Shown here: piece by piece, positions 8,118 through 16,482 of the stretch
How the letters are laid out: each line of letters begins with the position of its first letter
How positions within the stretch are numbered: position 1 is the stretch's first letter
Source of the DNA: Winogradskyella psychrotolerans
GTDB lineage: Bacteria; Bacteroidota; Bacteroidia; Flavobacteriales; Flavobacteriaceae
Direction of reading: 5' to 3'
Assembly (NCBI RefSeq): GCF_018860545.1
Contig: NZ_JAHKPN010000018.1
Location: forward strand, 1-64,000
Length of the DNA stretch: 64,000 bases
The notes under the pieces: model-generated
Database searches by the model: none
The model's input: only the letters and a program-made list of their open reading frames with translations
Told to the model about the DNA's origin: nothing
Position numbers and translations under genes: made by a program

Positions 8118-9209
8118 TTACTCAGCGTAAAGCTCTAGATTAGATAATACAGTAACAGGATCTACAGATTTTGTGTGAATTTCCTCTTGGTCTCTTACCA
8201 TTTTTATACCTTCAAGAAGTATAGTTTCGGTTTCAGATAGCCCTTTGTCTACGATAAATAAGTGCGGTAATTCGGCTCCAATAGTGATTTCGCGTTGGTG
8301 TACAACGTGGTGATCATCGACAACAAAAACGTAGGTTTTGTCTAAGATCTCAAATGTGGCTTTTTGGGGTACAATTACAACATCCTTAAAAGGGATAGTC
8401 ATTAAAATACTTCCGGTTTCACCATGTCTTAAGATACCATCAGGATTAGGAAACGTAGCTCTAAACGCTATATTTCCTGTTTCGCTATCAAATTCTCCTT
8501 CAATGGTTTCTACAATACCTTTTTGATTAAAACGTTTGTTATTAGCCATTAAAAGGGCAACATTTTTATTGTTCCTTTTAGCTTCGCTGGTAATATAATC
8601 GAGATATTCAGCTTCTGGAACATTGAAATACACCCACATTTCACTGTTGTCTGAGAGTGTTGTTAAAAGTTCGCCTTCATCTAAAAGACTACCTTCTCTG
8701 GCCTCTAAATGGTTAATGATACCATTGAAAGGGGCTTTAATACTTGTAAATCCTAAGTGGGTTTGTGCTAAAGACACTTCGGCATTGGCTTTTTCTAAGT
8801 TAGCTTGTGCCATGGCCAATTCATTTGGAGATACGACGTTACCATCTGCTAATAATTGCGTATTGGCAAGCTCTATTTGTGCGACCTTTGATTCGGCTTT
8901 AGCCTTGTTGAGTTCTGCTTGATAAATGTTAGGCATTATCTGAAATAAGGGTTGGCCTTTCTTAACATGTTGCCCTTCATCTATAGAGATATTTTTTAAA
9001 TAACCTTTTTCTAAAGCGCGTAGTTCGATATGTCTTATGGAGTGAATTTGACTCACATAATCCTTAACAATTGTGGTATCCTTTTTTATAGGGTTAGTGA
9101 CGAGAAATGTGGATTCTTCGTGTTTTTCTTCTTTGTGTTCTTCACAGCTCGCTAGAGTAATACACATACATAGGCCTGTGAAAATGGTGATTTTCTTAAT
9201 GGTGTTCAC
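8118..9209 (-). CDS. RND efflux periplasmic adaptor (AcrA/MFP family), lipoprotein
   Basis: A 363-residue membrane-fusion protein linking pump and channel. I chose the GTG at 9209-9207 because it gives a normal lipoprotein signal of 22 residues ending in LASC; an upstream ATG at 9275 adds 22 residues before the hydrophobic core. The lipoyl/barrel-sandwich halves flank a short alpha-hairpin (KAESKVAQIELANTQLL ... NLEKANAEVSLAQ). The motif GFTSIKAPFNGIINHL and a C-terminal beta-barrel follow. First gene of the efflux operon. Two dyads lie upstream; no regulator gene is adjacent. Confidence 0.9.
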   Translation of the reverse strand: MNTIKKITIFTGLCMCITLASCEEHKEEKHEESTFLVTNPIKKDTTIVKDYVSQIHSIRHIELRALEKGYLKNISIDEGQHVKKGQPLFQIMPNIYQAELNKAKAESKVAQIELANTQLLADGNVVSPNELAMAQANLEKANAEVSLAQTHLGFTSIKAPFNGIINHLEAREGSLLDEGELLTTLSDNSEMWVYFNVPEAEYLDYITSEAKRNNKNVALLMANNKRFNQKGIVETIEGEFDSETGNIAFRATFPNPDGILRHGETGSILMTIPFKDVVIVPQKATFEILDKTYVFVVDDHHVVHQREITIGAELPHLFIVDKGLSETETILLEGIKMVRDQEEIHTKSVDPVTVLSNLELYAE

Positions 9210-9277
9210 TTGTAAAATGATTTTATAAAATGATATAATTAATTGGTCAAACCCATTGGGAATAGGGAATGCCATTC

Positions 9278-9303
9278 TTTAGAGTTTTGGTCGAAACTCT
9301 AAA
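9278..9303. promoter_or_regulatory. Palindrome upstream of the efflux operon, candidate operator
   Basis: A perfect 10-bp inverted repeat TTTAGAGTTT/AAACTCTAAA separated by TGGTCG, about 70 bases upstream of the chosen adaptor start and just upstream of the alternative ATG at 9275. The position and symmetry suit a dimeric repressor site, but an RNA hairpin is equally possible. Confidence 0.4.
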
Positions 9304-9315
9304 CCTTTAAATTAG

Positions 9316-9346
9316 AAACAGACGGACTGTAATTGTTAGTCTGTTT
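9316..9346. terminator. Hairpin between the small secreted-protein gene and the efflux operon
   Basis: AAACAGAC (9316-9323) pairs with GTCTGTTT (9339-9346) around a 15-base loop, extended by CCTTT/AAAGG. It lies just downstream of the minus-strand gene that ends at 9355, so it is a plausible terminator, although no long T tract follows. Confidence 0.4.
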
Positions 9347-9354
9347 AAAGGTGA

Positions 9355-9768
9355 TCAAATTATAAAAACTTGGAATTGTATATGAAGCCTCAGACTGGGC
9401 TTTTTTACGACATTTTCTGGTCGATAAAGGTTTTTTTGTAACTGCTTAGAAGACTGTTCAAAAAGCAGAGCATTACTAAAGGCTGTTTTAAAGTAGTCTT
9501 TGTAATATTGTTTTTTAGCAGAGGCTTCTTCGTCTTCGACGTTATTGCTTTCAATGATTTCAACATTTCGTCTGTTGTCTGTACTCTTATGATGTGGAAC
9601 AAAAGTTGCACCACTTGATTTCTTTGTGTAATTAAGAGAGACACTGCAATGGTGTGTTGTGAGTGTATTTATTGAATTAGCAACAGCTTCACTCGCATGT
9701 ATCTTAGCGAATGTGCTTAGTAATAAAACAAATATTAAAGAAAGATATTTATTGAAAGTCTTTTTCAT
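9355..9768 (-). CDS. Small exported protein of unknown function
   Basis: 137 residues from the ATG at 9768; the open frame extends 4 codons further to a TTG. The N-terminal signal KKTFNKYLSLIFVLLLSTFAKIHA predicts export. The mature part is Ser/Asn-rich with an acidic NNVEDEEAS segment, a central KKQYYKDYFKTAF and a basic C-terminus. No family recognised. It could act in the envelope with the neighbouring efflux operon, but the hairpin at 9316-9346 suggests a separate transcript. Confidence 0.5.
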   Translation of the reverse strand: MKKTFNKYLSLIFVLLLSTFAKIHASEAVANSINTLTTHHCSVSLNYTKKSSGATFVPHHKSTDNRRNVEIIESNNVEDEEASAKKQYYKDYFKTAFSNALLFEQSSKQLQKNLYRPENVVKKPSLRLHIQFQVFII

Positions 9769-9942
9769 TTCAGGGTTCAAAACTAGACCATAAGATTTAC
9801 ATTACCAAAAACCAACATCTTAAATTTCAATATTTAAATGATAAATATTTCTTAAAAACAACTTTTAAGCGCTGAAGACTTGTTCTTTTACTTGTTGAAA
9901 ATAAAGGATTTAGGGTCCTGAATTTTTAGAACAGAAATCATA

Positions 9943-10371
9943 CTAACCTTTTATGATTTCGCTATATTCATAAAAGAATGCTTCGAGTAAACTCATGTTA
10001 TCATTAAAGAAAGTCATAACTTCTCTCCAAGTATTTTTATTATGAATAGATACTTTTTGTTCTAATGGTAAATAAATTCGAGAAATTTCCTTTCCGTTGT
10101 CGAGTAGGTATTCTTCTTCAAAAATAATATCAGGTAGAAATTCATTCTGCAAAATACCTTTGAGGGCTGTAAGTTTTTCCCAATATTTAATACGACTCTC
10201 CAGATCGTCTTCAATGTCTAGGGCGATTAAAGCCGACTTGGTATCAAAGTGAAATTTAAACGAAAAGCCTTTTATTTTGGTATCGTACAACAACCATTTT
10301 CTAGGAAATGATTTTCCGAAACTGGTCCAGAACTCTTGTCGTAATAGTCGGCTTTCTTCTTTTGAGAACAT
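9943..10371 (-). CDS. DUF4268 domain protein
   Basis: A 142-residue cytoplasmic protein that fits DUF4268: an N-terminal EFWTSFGKSFPRKWLLYDTK, a beta-rich core (FSFKFHFDTKSALIALDIE) and a C-terminal WREVMTFFNDNMSLLEAFF. Some DUF4268 domains sit at the end of restriction-enzyme-like proteins, but the single-domain flavobacterial forms have no known role. It starts only 1 base after the stop of the ZIP transporter gene, so the two are probably cotranscribed from the methyltransferase side. Confidence 0.75.
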   Translation of the reverse strand: MFSKEESRLLRQEFWTSFGKSFPRKWLLYDTKIKGFSFKFHFDTKSALIALDIEDDLESRIKYWEKLTALKGILQNEFLPDIIFEEEYLLDNGKEISRIYLPLEQKVSIHNKNTWREVMTFFNDNMSLLEAFFYEYSEIIKG

Positions 10372-10372
10372 T

Positions 10373-11047
10373 TTAAATAGAATATGCGATTAATATACCC
10401 AAACAAATGGCTACCAACTTAGATAAATTAAATTTATGACCTTCACCAGATTCAAATAAAATGGTGGTAGAAATATGTAGAAAGATACCTATTACAAACG
10501 CATTAATGACATCGACGTACGTTGCCATAAAGCTAGAATGATTAGAAATAAAAGTACCTAAAGGTGTCATCGTTGCAAAAACAACCAAGAATCCAATAAT
10601 TTTTGTTTTACTATAGCTAGACTGTAACAGAAATGACGTGATTAATATAGCAATAGGGATTTTATGAATTAAAACTCCATACACCATATCGTTGTGCTGG
10701 TGAATAGGAAAACCTTCTAAAAAGCTGTGAATACAAAGACTTATAAAAAGCAACCAAGGAAAATCGGTGTCGTCTTTATGAATATGAACATGACCATGCT
10801 CAGCTCCTTTAGAAAAGAACTCTAAAATAATTTGAAGCAAAATACCGCACATAATATACAATCCTGTGAGTTTTGCGTCAATATGATGATAGACTTCTGG
10901 TAATAAATCAAAAAGTGTTAAGGCTAATAAAAAAGCTCCACTAAACGATAAAAGCAATTTAGTGTATATAGACTTTTGCTTTTTGGTAAGTAAAGCAATC
11001 AAAATACCTATAACAACGGCAAGTAATGGTAATAAATAACTATTCAT
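10373..11047 (-). CDS. ZIP-family divalent metal transporter
   Basis: A 224-residue inner-membrane protein with about eight hydrophobic helices. The metal-binding signatures of the ZIP family are visible: LFDLLPEVYHH in an early helix, a His-rich loop (GHVHIHKDD, about residues 85-93), HSFLEGFPIHQ in TM4 and GVLIHKIPIA in TM5. ZIP proteins import zinc, iron or manganese. The length is typical of compact bacterial ZIPs. The gene lies 5 bases downstream of the methyltransferase stop in the same direction. Confidence 0.88.
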   Translation of the reverse strand: MNSYLLPLLAVVIGILIALLTKKQKSIYTKLLLSFSGAFLLALTLFDLLPEVYHHIDAKLTGLYIMCGILLQIILEFFSKGAEHGHVHIHKDDTDFPWLLFISLCIHSFLEGFPIHQHNDMVYGVLIHKIPIAILITSFLLQSSYSKTKIIGFLVVFATMTPLGTFISNHSSFMATYVDVINAFVIGIFLHISTTILFESGEGHKFNLSKLVAICLGILIAYSI

Positions 11048-11052
11048 TCCGT

Positions 11053-11784
11053 TTATTTAAAAATCATAATCATGCGTTCCGATGATTTAGCATGATATTT
11101 ATGTAATTTATAATCTCCAAATACATCTAACAAATACACTCCTGCTTTTTCAAAAAGGGTTTCAAAATCTTGTAATGTAAATGCTTTTACACGTTCTTGA
11201 AATTCAAAATGCTCTCCATCGGCATCAAAACTAATATCCTTTATAATGTAACCGTCTTTCACAGATCGCTTTTGGTGAAAATCGATGCCTTCAACTGTTT
11301 TTATATCTTCGGCAATTAAATTATCAATCACGTGATTGGTGTTCATGAAGTCAATAACTCCAAATCCAAATTCATTTAATTCTAATTGAATTGATTTAAT
11401 CGTTTCAAGATTACAATTTTCATCTTCAAAATAGCCAAAACTAGTAAAGAGATTAAATACGGCGTCAAAGGTATCAGGATAAGGTTTACTCATATCGTGC
11501 ACATCAAACCGTAGTGTTTCATTTTCAAACTGTTTAGCATGTGTAATACTCTGTTCCGATAAATCAGCTCCAGTAACATGGTATCCTAAAGAGTTTAAAT
11601 ACACGGAATGCCTTCCTTTGCCACAGGCTAAATCTAAAATTTTACCATGTTCAGGAAGGTTAAGGTAATTGGTGAGATTATCCATGAAATTTTGAGCTTC
11701 AGTATAATCTCTGTCTTTATATAAAATGTGGTAGTAGGGTGTGTCAAACCACGATGCGTACCATTGTTTAGTTGATTTAGTCAT
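11053..11784 (-). CDS. Class I SAM-dependent methyltransferase
   Basis: A 243-residue methyltransferase. The SAM-binding motif I is ILDLACGKGRHSVYL (about residues 45-59), followed by VTGADLSEQSI (motif II acidic residue) and FDAVFNLFTSFGYF. The substrate is not evident; such proteins act on small molecules or RNA. First gene of a probable operon with the ZIP and DUF4268 genes. A divergent promoter region separates it from the RNA methyltransferase gene on the other strand. Confidence 0.85.
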   Translation of the reverse strand: MTKSTKQWYASWFDTPYYHILYKDRDYTEAQNFMDNLTNYLNLPEHGKILDLACGKGRHSVYLNSLGYHVTGADLSEQSITHAKQFENETLRFDVHDMSKPYPDTFDAVFNLFTSFGYFEDENCNLETIKSIQLELNEFGFGVIDFMNTNHVIDNLIAEDIKTVEGIDFHQKRSVKDGYIIKDISFDADGEHFEFQERVKAFTLQDFETLFEKAGVYLLDVFGDYKLHKYHAKSSERMIMIFK

Positions 11785-11828
11785 AATTATCTCCTATGTA
11801 AATGGGAGTCTATTTAATTAAAATAATG

Positions 11829-11925
11829 TGTTGCCATTACGAGTACGATGCGTTTTGTTACCTCATTATTTATATAACGAAGCACTGCAACGTGGCTTCA
11901 AAATTTTGTAATGACGCCTCCTATT
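11829..11925. repeat. Decayed dispersed intergenic repeat
   Basis: Contains CCATTACGAG, ACGAAGCA, CAACGTGGC and, inverted at the far end, GTAATGACG. These are degenerate parts of the GTCATTGCGAGGAACGAAGCAATC type of dispersed repeat common in Bacteroidota intergenic DNA. The copy is too eroded for a firm assignment. Confidence 0.35.
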
Positions 11926-11958
11926 GAAATTTTAGGATGCCATGCTGCAAAAATACTG

Positions 11959-11966
11959 TATTTTTG
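11959..11966 (+). promoter_or_regulatory. Promoter -7 element TATTTTTG
   Basis: Matches the Bacteroidota -7 consensus TAnnTTTG and ends 20 bases before the ATG at 11987. It lies inside the longer open frame that begins at 11942, so it supports the downstream start. Confidence 0.5.
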
Positions 11967-11986
11967 CAATCTATTTGACGGAACTT

Positions 11987-13144
11987 ATGGACAATAATTA
12001 CAAGATGTTAGCCAAAACTTTATTTGGCTTCGAAGATATATTAGCAAAAGAACTCACTCAACTTGGAGCCATGAAAGTGGAGAAAGGGATACGTAATGTG
12101 AGTTTTGAAGGTGATAAAGGGTTTATGTACAAAGCCAATCTTGGACTTAGAACGGCAATAAAAATACTAAAACCGATTCATTCGTTTAGGGTGAATAAAG
12201 AAGAGGATCTTTACAAAAATGTAAAGAATATGAAATGGGAATCGTATTTAAAATCTACAGGGTCTTTGGCTGTTGATGCCACTGTTCATAATAGTGTATT
12301 TACGCATTCACTCTATACTGCTTTAAAAACGAAAGATGCCATTGTAGACCGTTTTAGAGATATTGATGGCACACGTCCGGATGTAGATTTACGTTTTCCA
12401 GATTTAAAAATTAACGTGCACATAGACCGTCAACGTTGTACAATTTCACTTGATACTTCTGGTGAATCACTACACAGACGTGGTTATAAAACAGCAACAA
12501 ATATTGCACCTATAAATGAAGTTTTAGCTGCCGGATTAATTATGATGAGTGGTTGGGATGGACAATCGGATTTTATGGATCCTATGTGTGGTTCAGGAAC
12601 CATGTTGGCAGAAGCTGCAATGATTGCTTGTAATATTCCTCCAAACCTAATGCGTAAGGAATTTGCCTTTGAGCGATGGGAAGATTGGGATGTGGATTTA
12701 TTTGAAAAAATTGAAGAATCCCTATTAAAGAAAACCCGCGATTTCCATCATAAAATTATTGGGTACGATAAATCACCTTCGGCAGTGGTTAAAGCCAAAG
12801 AAAATATTAAGAATGCGCATTTAGATGAATTTATTCATATTCAGCATGAAGATTTCTTTAAAACGCAAAAATCGGGTCATGACAAATTACACATGGTTTT
12901 TAATCCTCCATATGGCGAGCGTTTAGAAAATTTAAATGTGGAAGAATTTTACGGTAATATTGGAACCACTTTAAAACATGGTTATCCTGGTACTAATGCG
13001 TGGTTAGTTACTTCTAATCTTGAAGCTTTAAAATCAGTCGGACTTAGACCATCTCGAAAAATAAAAGTCTTTAACGCAAAACTTGAAGCGAGATTAGTGA
13101 AGTACGAAATGTATGAAGGTAGTAAGAAGACGCATAAGCGGTAG
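11987..13144 (+). CDS. THUMP-domain class I RNA methyltransferase (RlmL/YpsC-like)
   Basis: A 385-residue protein from the ATG at 11987 (MDNNYKMLAKTLFG); a further ATG at 12005 is possible. The N-terminal ferredoxin-like/THUMP part (about 1-165) binds RNA. The C-terminal Rossmann methyltransferase has DPMCGSGTMLAEAAM (SAM motif I) and NPPYGERL (the N-P-P-Y motif of N6-adenine or N2-guanine methyltransferases). The size and motifs match the RlmL N-half/YpsC group that makes m2G in 23S rRNA. The fusion partner RlmK is absent, as usual outside Gammaproteobacteria. Confidence 0.88.
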   Translation: MDNNYKMLAKTLFGFEDILAKELTQLGAMKVEKGIRNVSFEGDKGFMYKANLGLRTAIKILKPIHSFRVNKEEDLYKNVKNMKWESYLKSTGSLAVDATVHNSVFTHSLYTALKTKDAIVDRFRDIDGTRPDVDLRFPDLKINVHIDRQRCTISLDTSGESLHRRGYKTATNIAPINEVLAAGLIMMSGWDGQSDFMDPMCGSGTMLAEAAMIACNIPPNLMRKEFAFERWEDWDVDLFEKIEESLLKKTRDFHHKIIGYDKSPSAVVKAKENIKNAHLDEFIHIQHEDFFKTQKSGHDKLHMVFNPPYGERLENLNVEEFYGNIGTTLKHGYPGTNAWLVTSNLEALKSVGLRPSRKIKVFNAKLEARLVKYEMYEGSKKTHKR

Positions 13145-13320
13145 GTAGTGTTCAGTGATCAGTGTTCAGTGATCAGTGATCAGTTGGTGGTGTTCAGTGA
13201 TTAGTTAGCAGTTTTGGTATTGCATTGGTTATTCATCGTGAGTTATTTGTGTCTCTATGATGTAGTTTTTAGTTACAGTCACAATAATTATTTTAAACTG
13301 AACTTTGCGTCTTTATGAGA
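13145..13320. repeat. Low-complexity CAGTGATC-type repeat and decayed intergenic repeat
   Basis: 13147-13210 is built from imperfect copies of AGTGTTCAGTGATC and CAGTGATCAGT. The second part has TTTGTGTCTCTATGA and AACTTTGCGTCTTTATGAG, which look like a degenerate copy of a dispersed repeat related to the one at 42138-42180. No gene seen. Confidence 0.5.
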
Positions 13321-13325
13321 TTATC

Positions 13326-13802
13326 TTAGCGCTCCAGGTTTTCCAACTGTACATTATAATCGTACTGTAAATCTTCATGTAACACTTTAATCTTTTTCTT
13401 AATAGATAGAACCTGACGTTCATAAAGATTACTCAAGGTTACATTTCTATGAATGGATGGTTTTAATTCGTTCATCTGCTCACAAAAATAGAGTAGGAGT
13501 TCCACTTCTGTGGTTTTCTTTAAAGAATAGCGACTGTACACACGAATTTCTCTTAGGATCTTCCGAATCGTTTTCTTCATGTAGAAATAACTATCCGTAT
13601 TAATACCTTCAAACAAAACGTCTAAGCTCGATTTTACACTGGTGATATAACCATCTTCATCATGAGATTCAAATAACAAATAGGTGAGTAGTGCTTTGTT
13701 TTCCTTTTTGAATTTACCTAAGCGTAAACACAATGCTAATAGCTCTTCTTGAGAAAGGTGTGCTAATTCCTTTTTTATAGTAACGATAGATTCAATCTTC
13801 AT
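13326..13802 (-). CDS. Conserved-looking hypothetical protein
   Basis: A 158-residue, probably all-alpha cytoplasmic protein rich in Leu, Lys and Glu, with segments LSQEELLALCLRLGKFKKENKALLTYLLFE (quoted in part) and MKKTIRKILREIRVYSR and no signal peptide. I do not recognise a family by name; similar short helical proteins occur widely in flavobacteria. It is a single gene on its strand, upstream of the dehydrogenase gene's terminus. No functional statement is possible. Confidence 0.6.
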   Translation of the reverse strand: MKIESIVTIKKELAHLSQEELLALCLRLGKFKKENKALLTYLLFESHDEDGYITSVKSSLDVLFEGINTDSYFYMKKTIRKILREIRVYSRYSLKKTTEVELLLYFCEQMNELKPSIHRNVTLSNLYERQVLSIKKKIKVLHEDLQYDYNVQLENLER

Positions 13803-13916
13803 GCTCTAAATTTAAGGCTTTTCATTTAGTTATAAATAAAACCTTATCTAAAACTAAAAGCAGTTAATTATAGATTATAATTAGCTGCTTTAATATTGCT
13901 TAAATAAAATTTATAT

Positions 13917-16328
13917 TTATCTCAATTTCGGATAATCCGAAGGACTCACTTCATGCATAACCTCGTAAATTGCTTCAAAAATATCCTCTGCAGATGGTTT
14001 TGAGAAGTAATCACCATCAGTACCATAAGCTGGTCTATGTGGTTGTGCAGCTAATGTTTTTGGTGTACTGTCTAAATACTGAAATGCATTTTGTGTATTT
14101 AGAATTTCATTGAGTATATAAGCAGAAGCGCCTCCTTTAACATCTTCATCAATCACCATAACGCGATTCGTTTTGGCAATACTTTTTACGATATCATGAT
14201 TTAGATCAAAAGGTAATAGTGATTGTACATCAATAATTTCGGCATCAATACCAACCACTTGTAATTCTTTGGCTGCTTTTTCTACTAAACGCAATGTTGA
14301 GCCATACGATACTAAGGTAATATCTTCACCTTCTCTAATGGTTTCTACAACTCCAATTGGTGTTTTAAATTCACCGATATTATTGGGTAATTTTTCTTTT
14401 AATCGGTAGCCGTTTAAACATTCTACAACTAAAGCAGGTTCGTCGCTATCTAATAGCGTATTATAAAAACCGGCAGCTTTAGTCATATTCCTAGGCACTA
14501 AGACATGAATTCCTCTAATTAAATTCAATACACCTCCCATTTGTGAACCAGAATGCCATATGCCTTCTAATCTGTGGCCACGCGTTCTAACAATTAAAGG
14601 TGCTTTTTGGCGTCCTTTTGTTCGGTATTGAACTGTAGCTAAATCATCACTCATGATCTGAAGTGCGTACATAATGTAATCCAAATACTGAATTTCAGCA
14701 ATAGGTCGTAATCCACGCATCGCCATTCCTATACCTTGACCAATTATAGTAGCTTCTCTAATCCCAGTATCTGAAACTCGAAGTTCGCCATGCTTTTCCT
14801 GAAGTCCTTCTAAACCTTGATTCACATCTCCGATATAACCAGCATCTTCACCAAAAATTAAAGCTTCTGGATAGTTTGTGAACAGCGCATCAAAATTTTC
14901 GCGTAATACCACTCGTCCATCCACATCTTCCGCATTAGCATCGTAGGTTGGAAGGATTTCTTTTTGGTTTAAAACACTTTGTTTGGATTCGCTATACAAA
15001 TGCGAACTGTATTTTGGTTGAATGGTGTCTATGTAATTTGTAATCCAATTTTGAAGTGCCGTTTTTTCTGAAGATGATTCAGAAACAACATAGCGCAATG
15101 CTTTTCTAGTGGCTGTAAGTATATTTCGTCTCAGTGGTTCGTCAAACCCTTCTAATTCGTTTTTTAGTTTCGTGATAAAAACACCATTAGGACTAGATGC
15201 TGCTAATTGCTCAAGTAAATGAAGTGCTTCTTTACGCTCTGCTATAATAGGATTAATACATGCTGCCCAAGCTGCTTTTTTACCTTCTCTGACTTCCTTT
15301 TTAATGGTGCGCTCTAAAGCTGTTAATTCTTCGTCTGTGGCAATATTATTTTCTGTAATCCAAAGACGCATTTGTGCATTACAATCGTATTCTGCTTCCC
15401 ATTTTAAACGGTCTTTGTTTTTGTAACGCTCATGTGAGCCAGAAGTGGAATGCCCTTGAGGCTGTGTGAGTTCTTGTACATGAATCATTACTGGGACATG
15501 TTCATTTCTAGAAATTTTAGCTGCACGTTGGTACGTATCCATTAATTCTGGATAATTCCAACCATCTACTCTAAAAATTTCATAGCCTTTATCGTCTTCG
15601 TTTCGCTGAAAACCTTTTAATATTTCAGAAATGTTTTCTTTTGTTGTTTGATGCTTCGCATGTACAGAGATACCATATTGATCATCCCAAATACTAATAA
15701 CCATTGGTACTTGTAAAACACCGGCTGCATTTATAGTTTCAAAAAACAAGCCTTCACTTGTACTTGCATTTCCAATAGTTCCCCAAGCAATTTCATTTCC
15801 TTCTTTAGAAAATTTGGTGGTATCAATACCGTCAACTTGTCTATAGATTTTAGAGGCTTGGGCTAAACCTAAAAGTCTTGGCATTTGCCCAGCGGTTGGA
15901 GAAATATCAGAACTGGAGTTTTTCTGTTCTGTAAGGTTATTCCACTGACCATTTTCATCTAAACTATGCGTTGCAAAATGCCCTCCCATTTGACGACCAG
16001 CAGACATAGGCTCTTCCTTAATATCTGTATTAGCATAGAGCCCTGCGAAAAATTGCTCAATAGTAAGTTCGCCTATGGCCATCATAAAGGTTTGATCTCT
16101 GTAATAACCAGATCTAAAATCACCATCTCTAAATGCTTTTGCCCAAGCAATTTGTGGAATTTCTTTACCATCACCAAAAATGCCAAACTTAGCTTTTCCG
16201 GTTAAAACTTCCCTACGACCAAGTAAACTACACTCTCTGCTTGTGACAGCAAGTTTGTAATCGTTTAAAACTTCCGTTTTAAAATCCTCAAATGTAATCT
16301 CTGTTTTGGTATTGGGAATCGTCTTCAT
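13917..16328 (-). CDS. Fused alpha/beta 2-oxoacid dehydrogenase E1 component
   Basis: An 803-residue fusion of the thiamine-diphosphate-dependent E1 alpha and beta subunits, probably of the branched-chain or pyruvate-type dehydrogenase complex. The alpha half holds GTIGNASTSEGLFFE, part of the TPP-binding region, and DDQYGISV; a phosphorylation-loop-like HSTSGSHERYK follows. The beta half (from about residue 475) has FGEDAGYIGDVNQGLEGL, RVSDTGIREATIIGQGIG and VIDEDVKGGASAYI. Single-chain E1 alpha/beta proteins of about 660-800 residues are common in Bacteroidota. Its E2 and E3 partners are not in the window. Confidence 0.88.
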   Translation of the reverse strand: MKTIPNTKTEITFEDFKTEVLNDYKLAVTSRECSLLGRREVLTGKAKFGIFGDGKEIPQIAWAKAFRDGDFRSGYYRDQTFMMAIGELTIEQFFAGLYANTDIKEEPMSAGRQMGGHFATHSLDENGQWNNLTEQKNSSSDISPTAGQMPRLLGLAQASKIYRQVDGIDTTKFSKEGNEIAWGTIGNASTSEGLFFETINAAGVLQVPMVISIWDDQYGISVHAKHQTTKENISEILKGFQRNEDDKGYEIFRVDGWNYPELMDTYQRAAKISRNEHVPVMIHVQELTQPQGHSTSGSHERYKNKDRLKWEAEYDCNAQMRLWITENNIATDEELTALERTIKKEVREGKKAAWAACINPIIAERKEALHLLEQLAASSPNGVFITKLKNELEGFDEPLRRNILTATRKALRYVVSESSSEKTALQNWITNYIDTIQPKYSSHLYSESKQSVLNQKEILPTYDANAEDVDGRVVLRENFDALFTNYPEALIFGEDAGYIGDVNQGLEGLQEKHGELRVSDTGIREATIIGQGIGMAMRGLRPIAEIQYLDYIMYALQIMSDDLATVQYRTKGRQKAPLIVRTRGHRLEGIWHSGSQMGGVLNLIRGIHVLVPRNMTKAAGFYNTLLDSDEPALVVECLNGYRLKEKLPNNIGEFKTPIGVVETIREGEDITLVSYGSTLRLVEKAAKELQVVGIDAEIIDVQSLLPFDLNHDIVKSIAKTNRVMVIDEDVKGGASAYILNEILNTQNAFQYLDSTPKTLAAQPHRPAYGTDGDYFSKPSAEDIFEAIYEVMHEVSPSDYPKLR

Positions 16329-16482
16329 GTACTCACTTTTTAGGTCTTGCGAAAGTACAAAAAATTAACATTTAAAACAAGGGAGAGTTGCGTTATAATA
16401 TTGTGTTATTCTTAGTGAAATTGCGTTTTTCATAAGAATATTTCAAATTAATCGATAATTTTAACTTTTCAGTAAGAATCTG

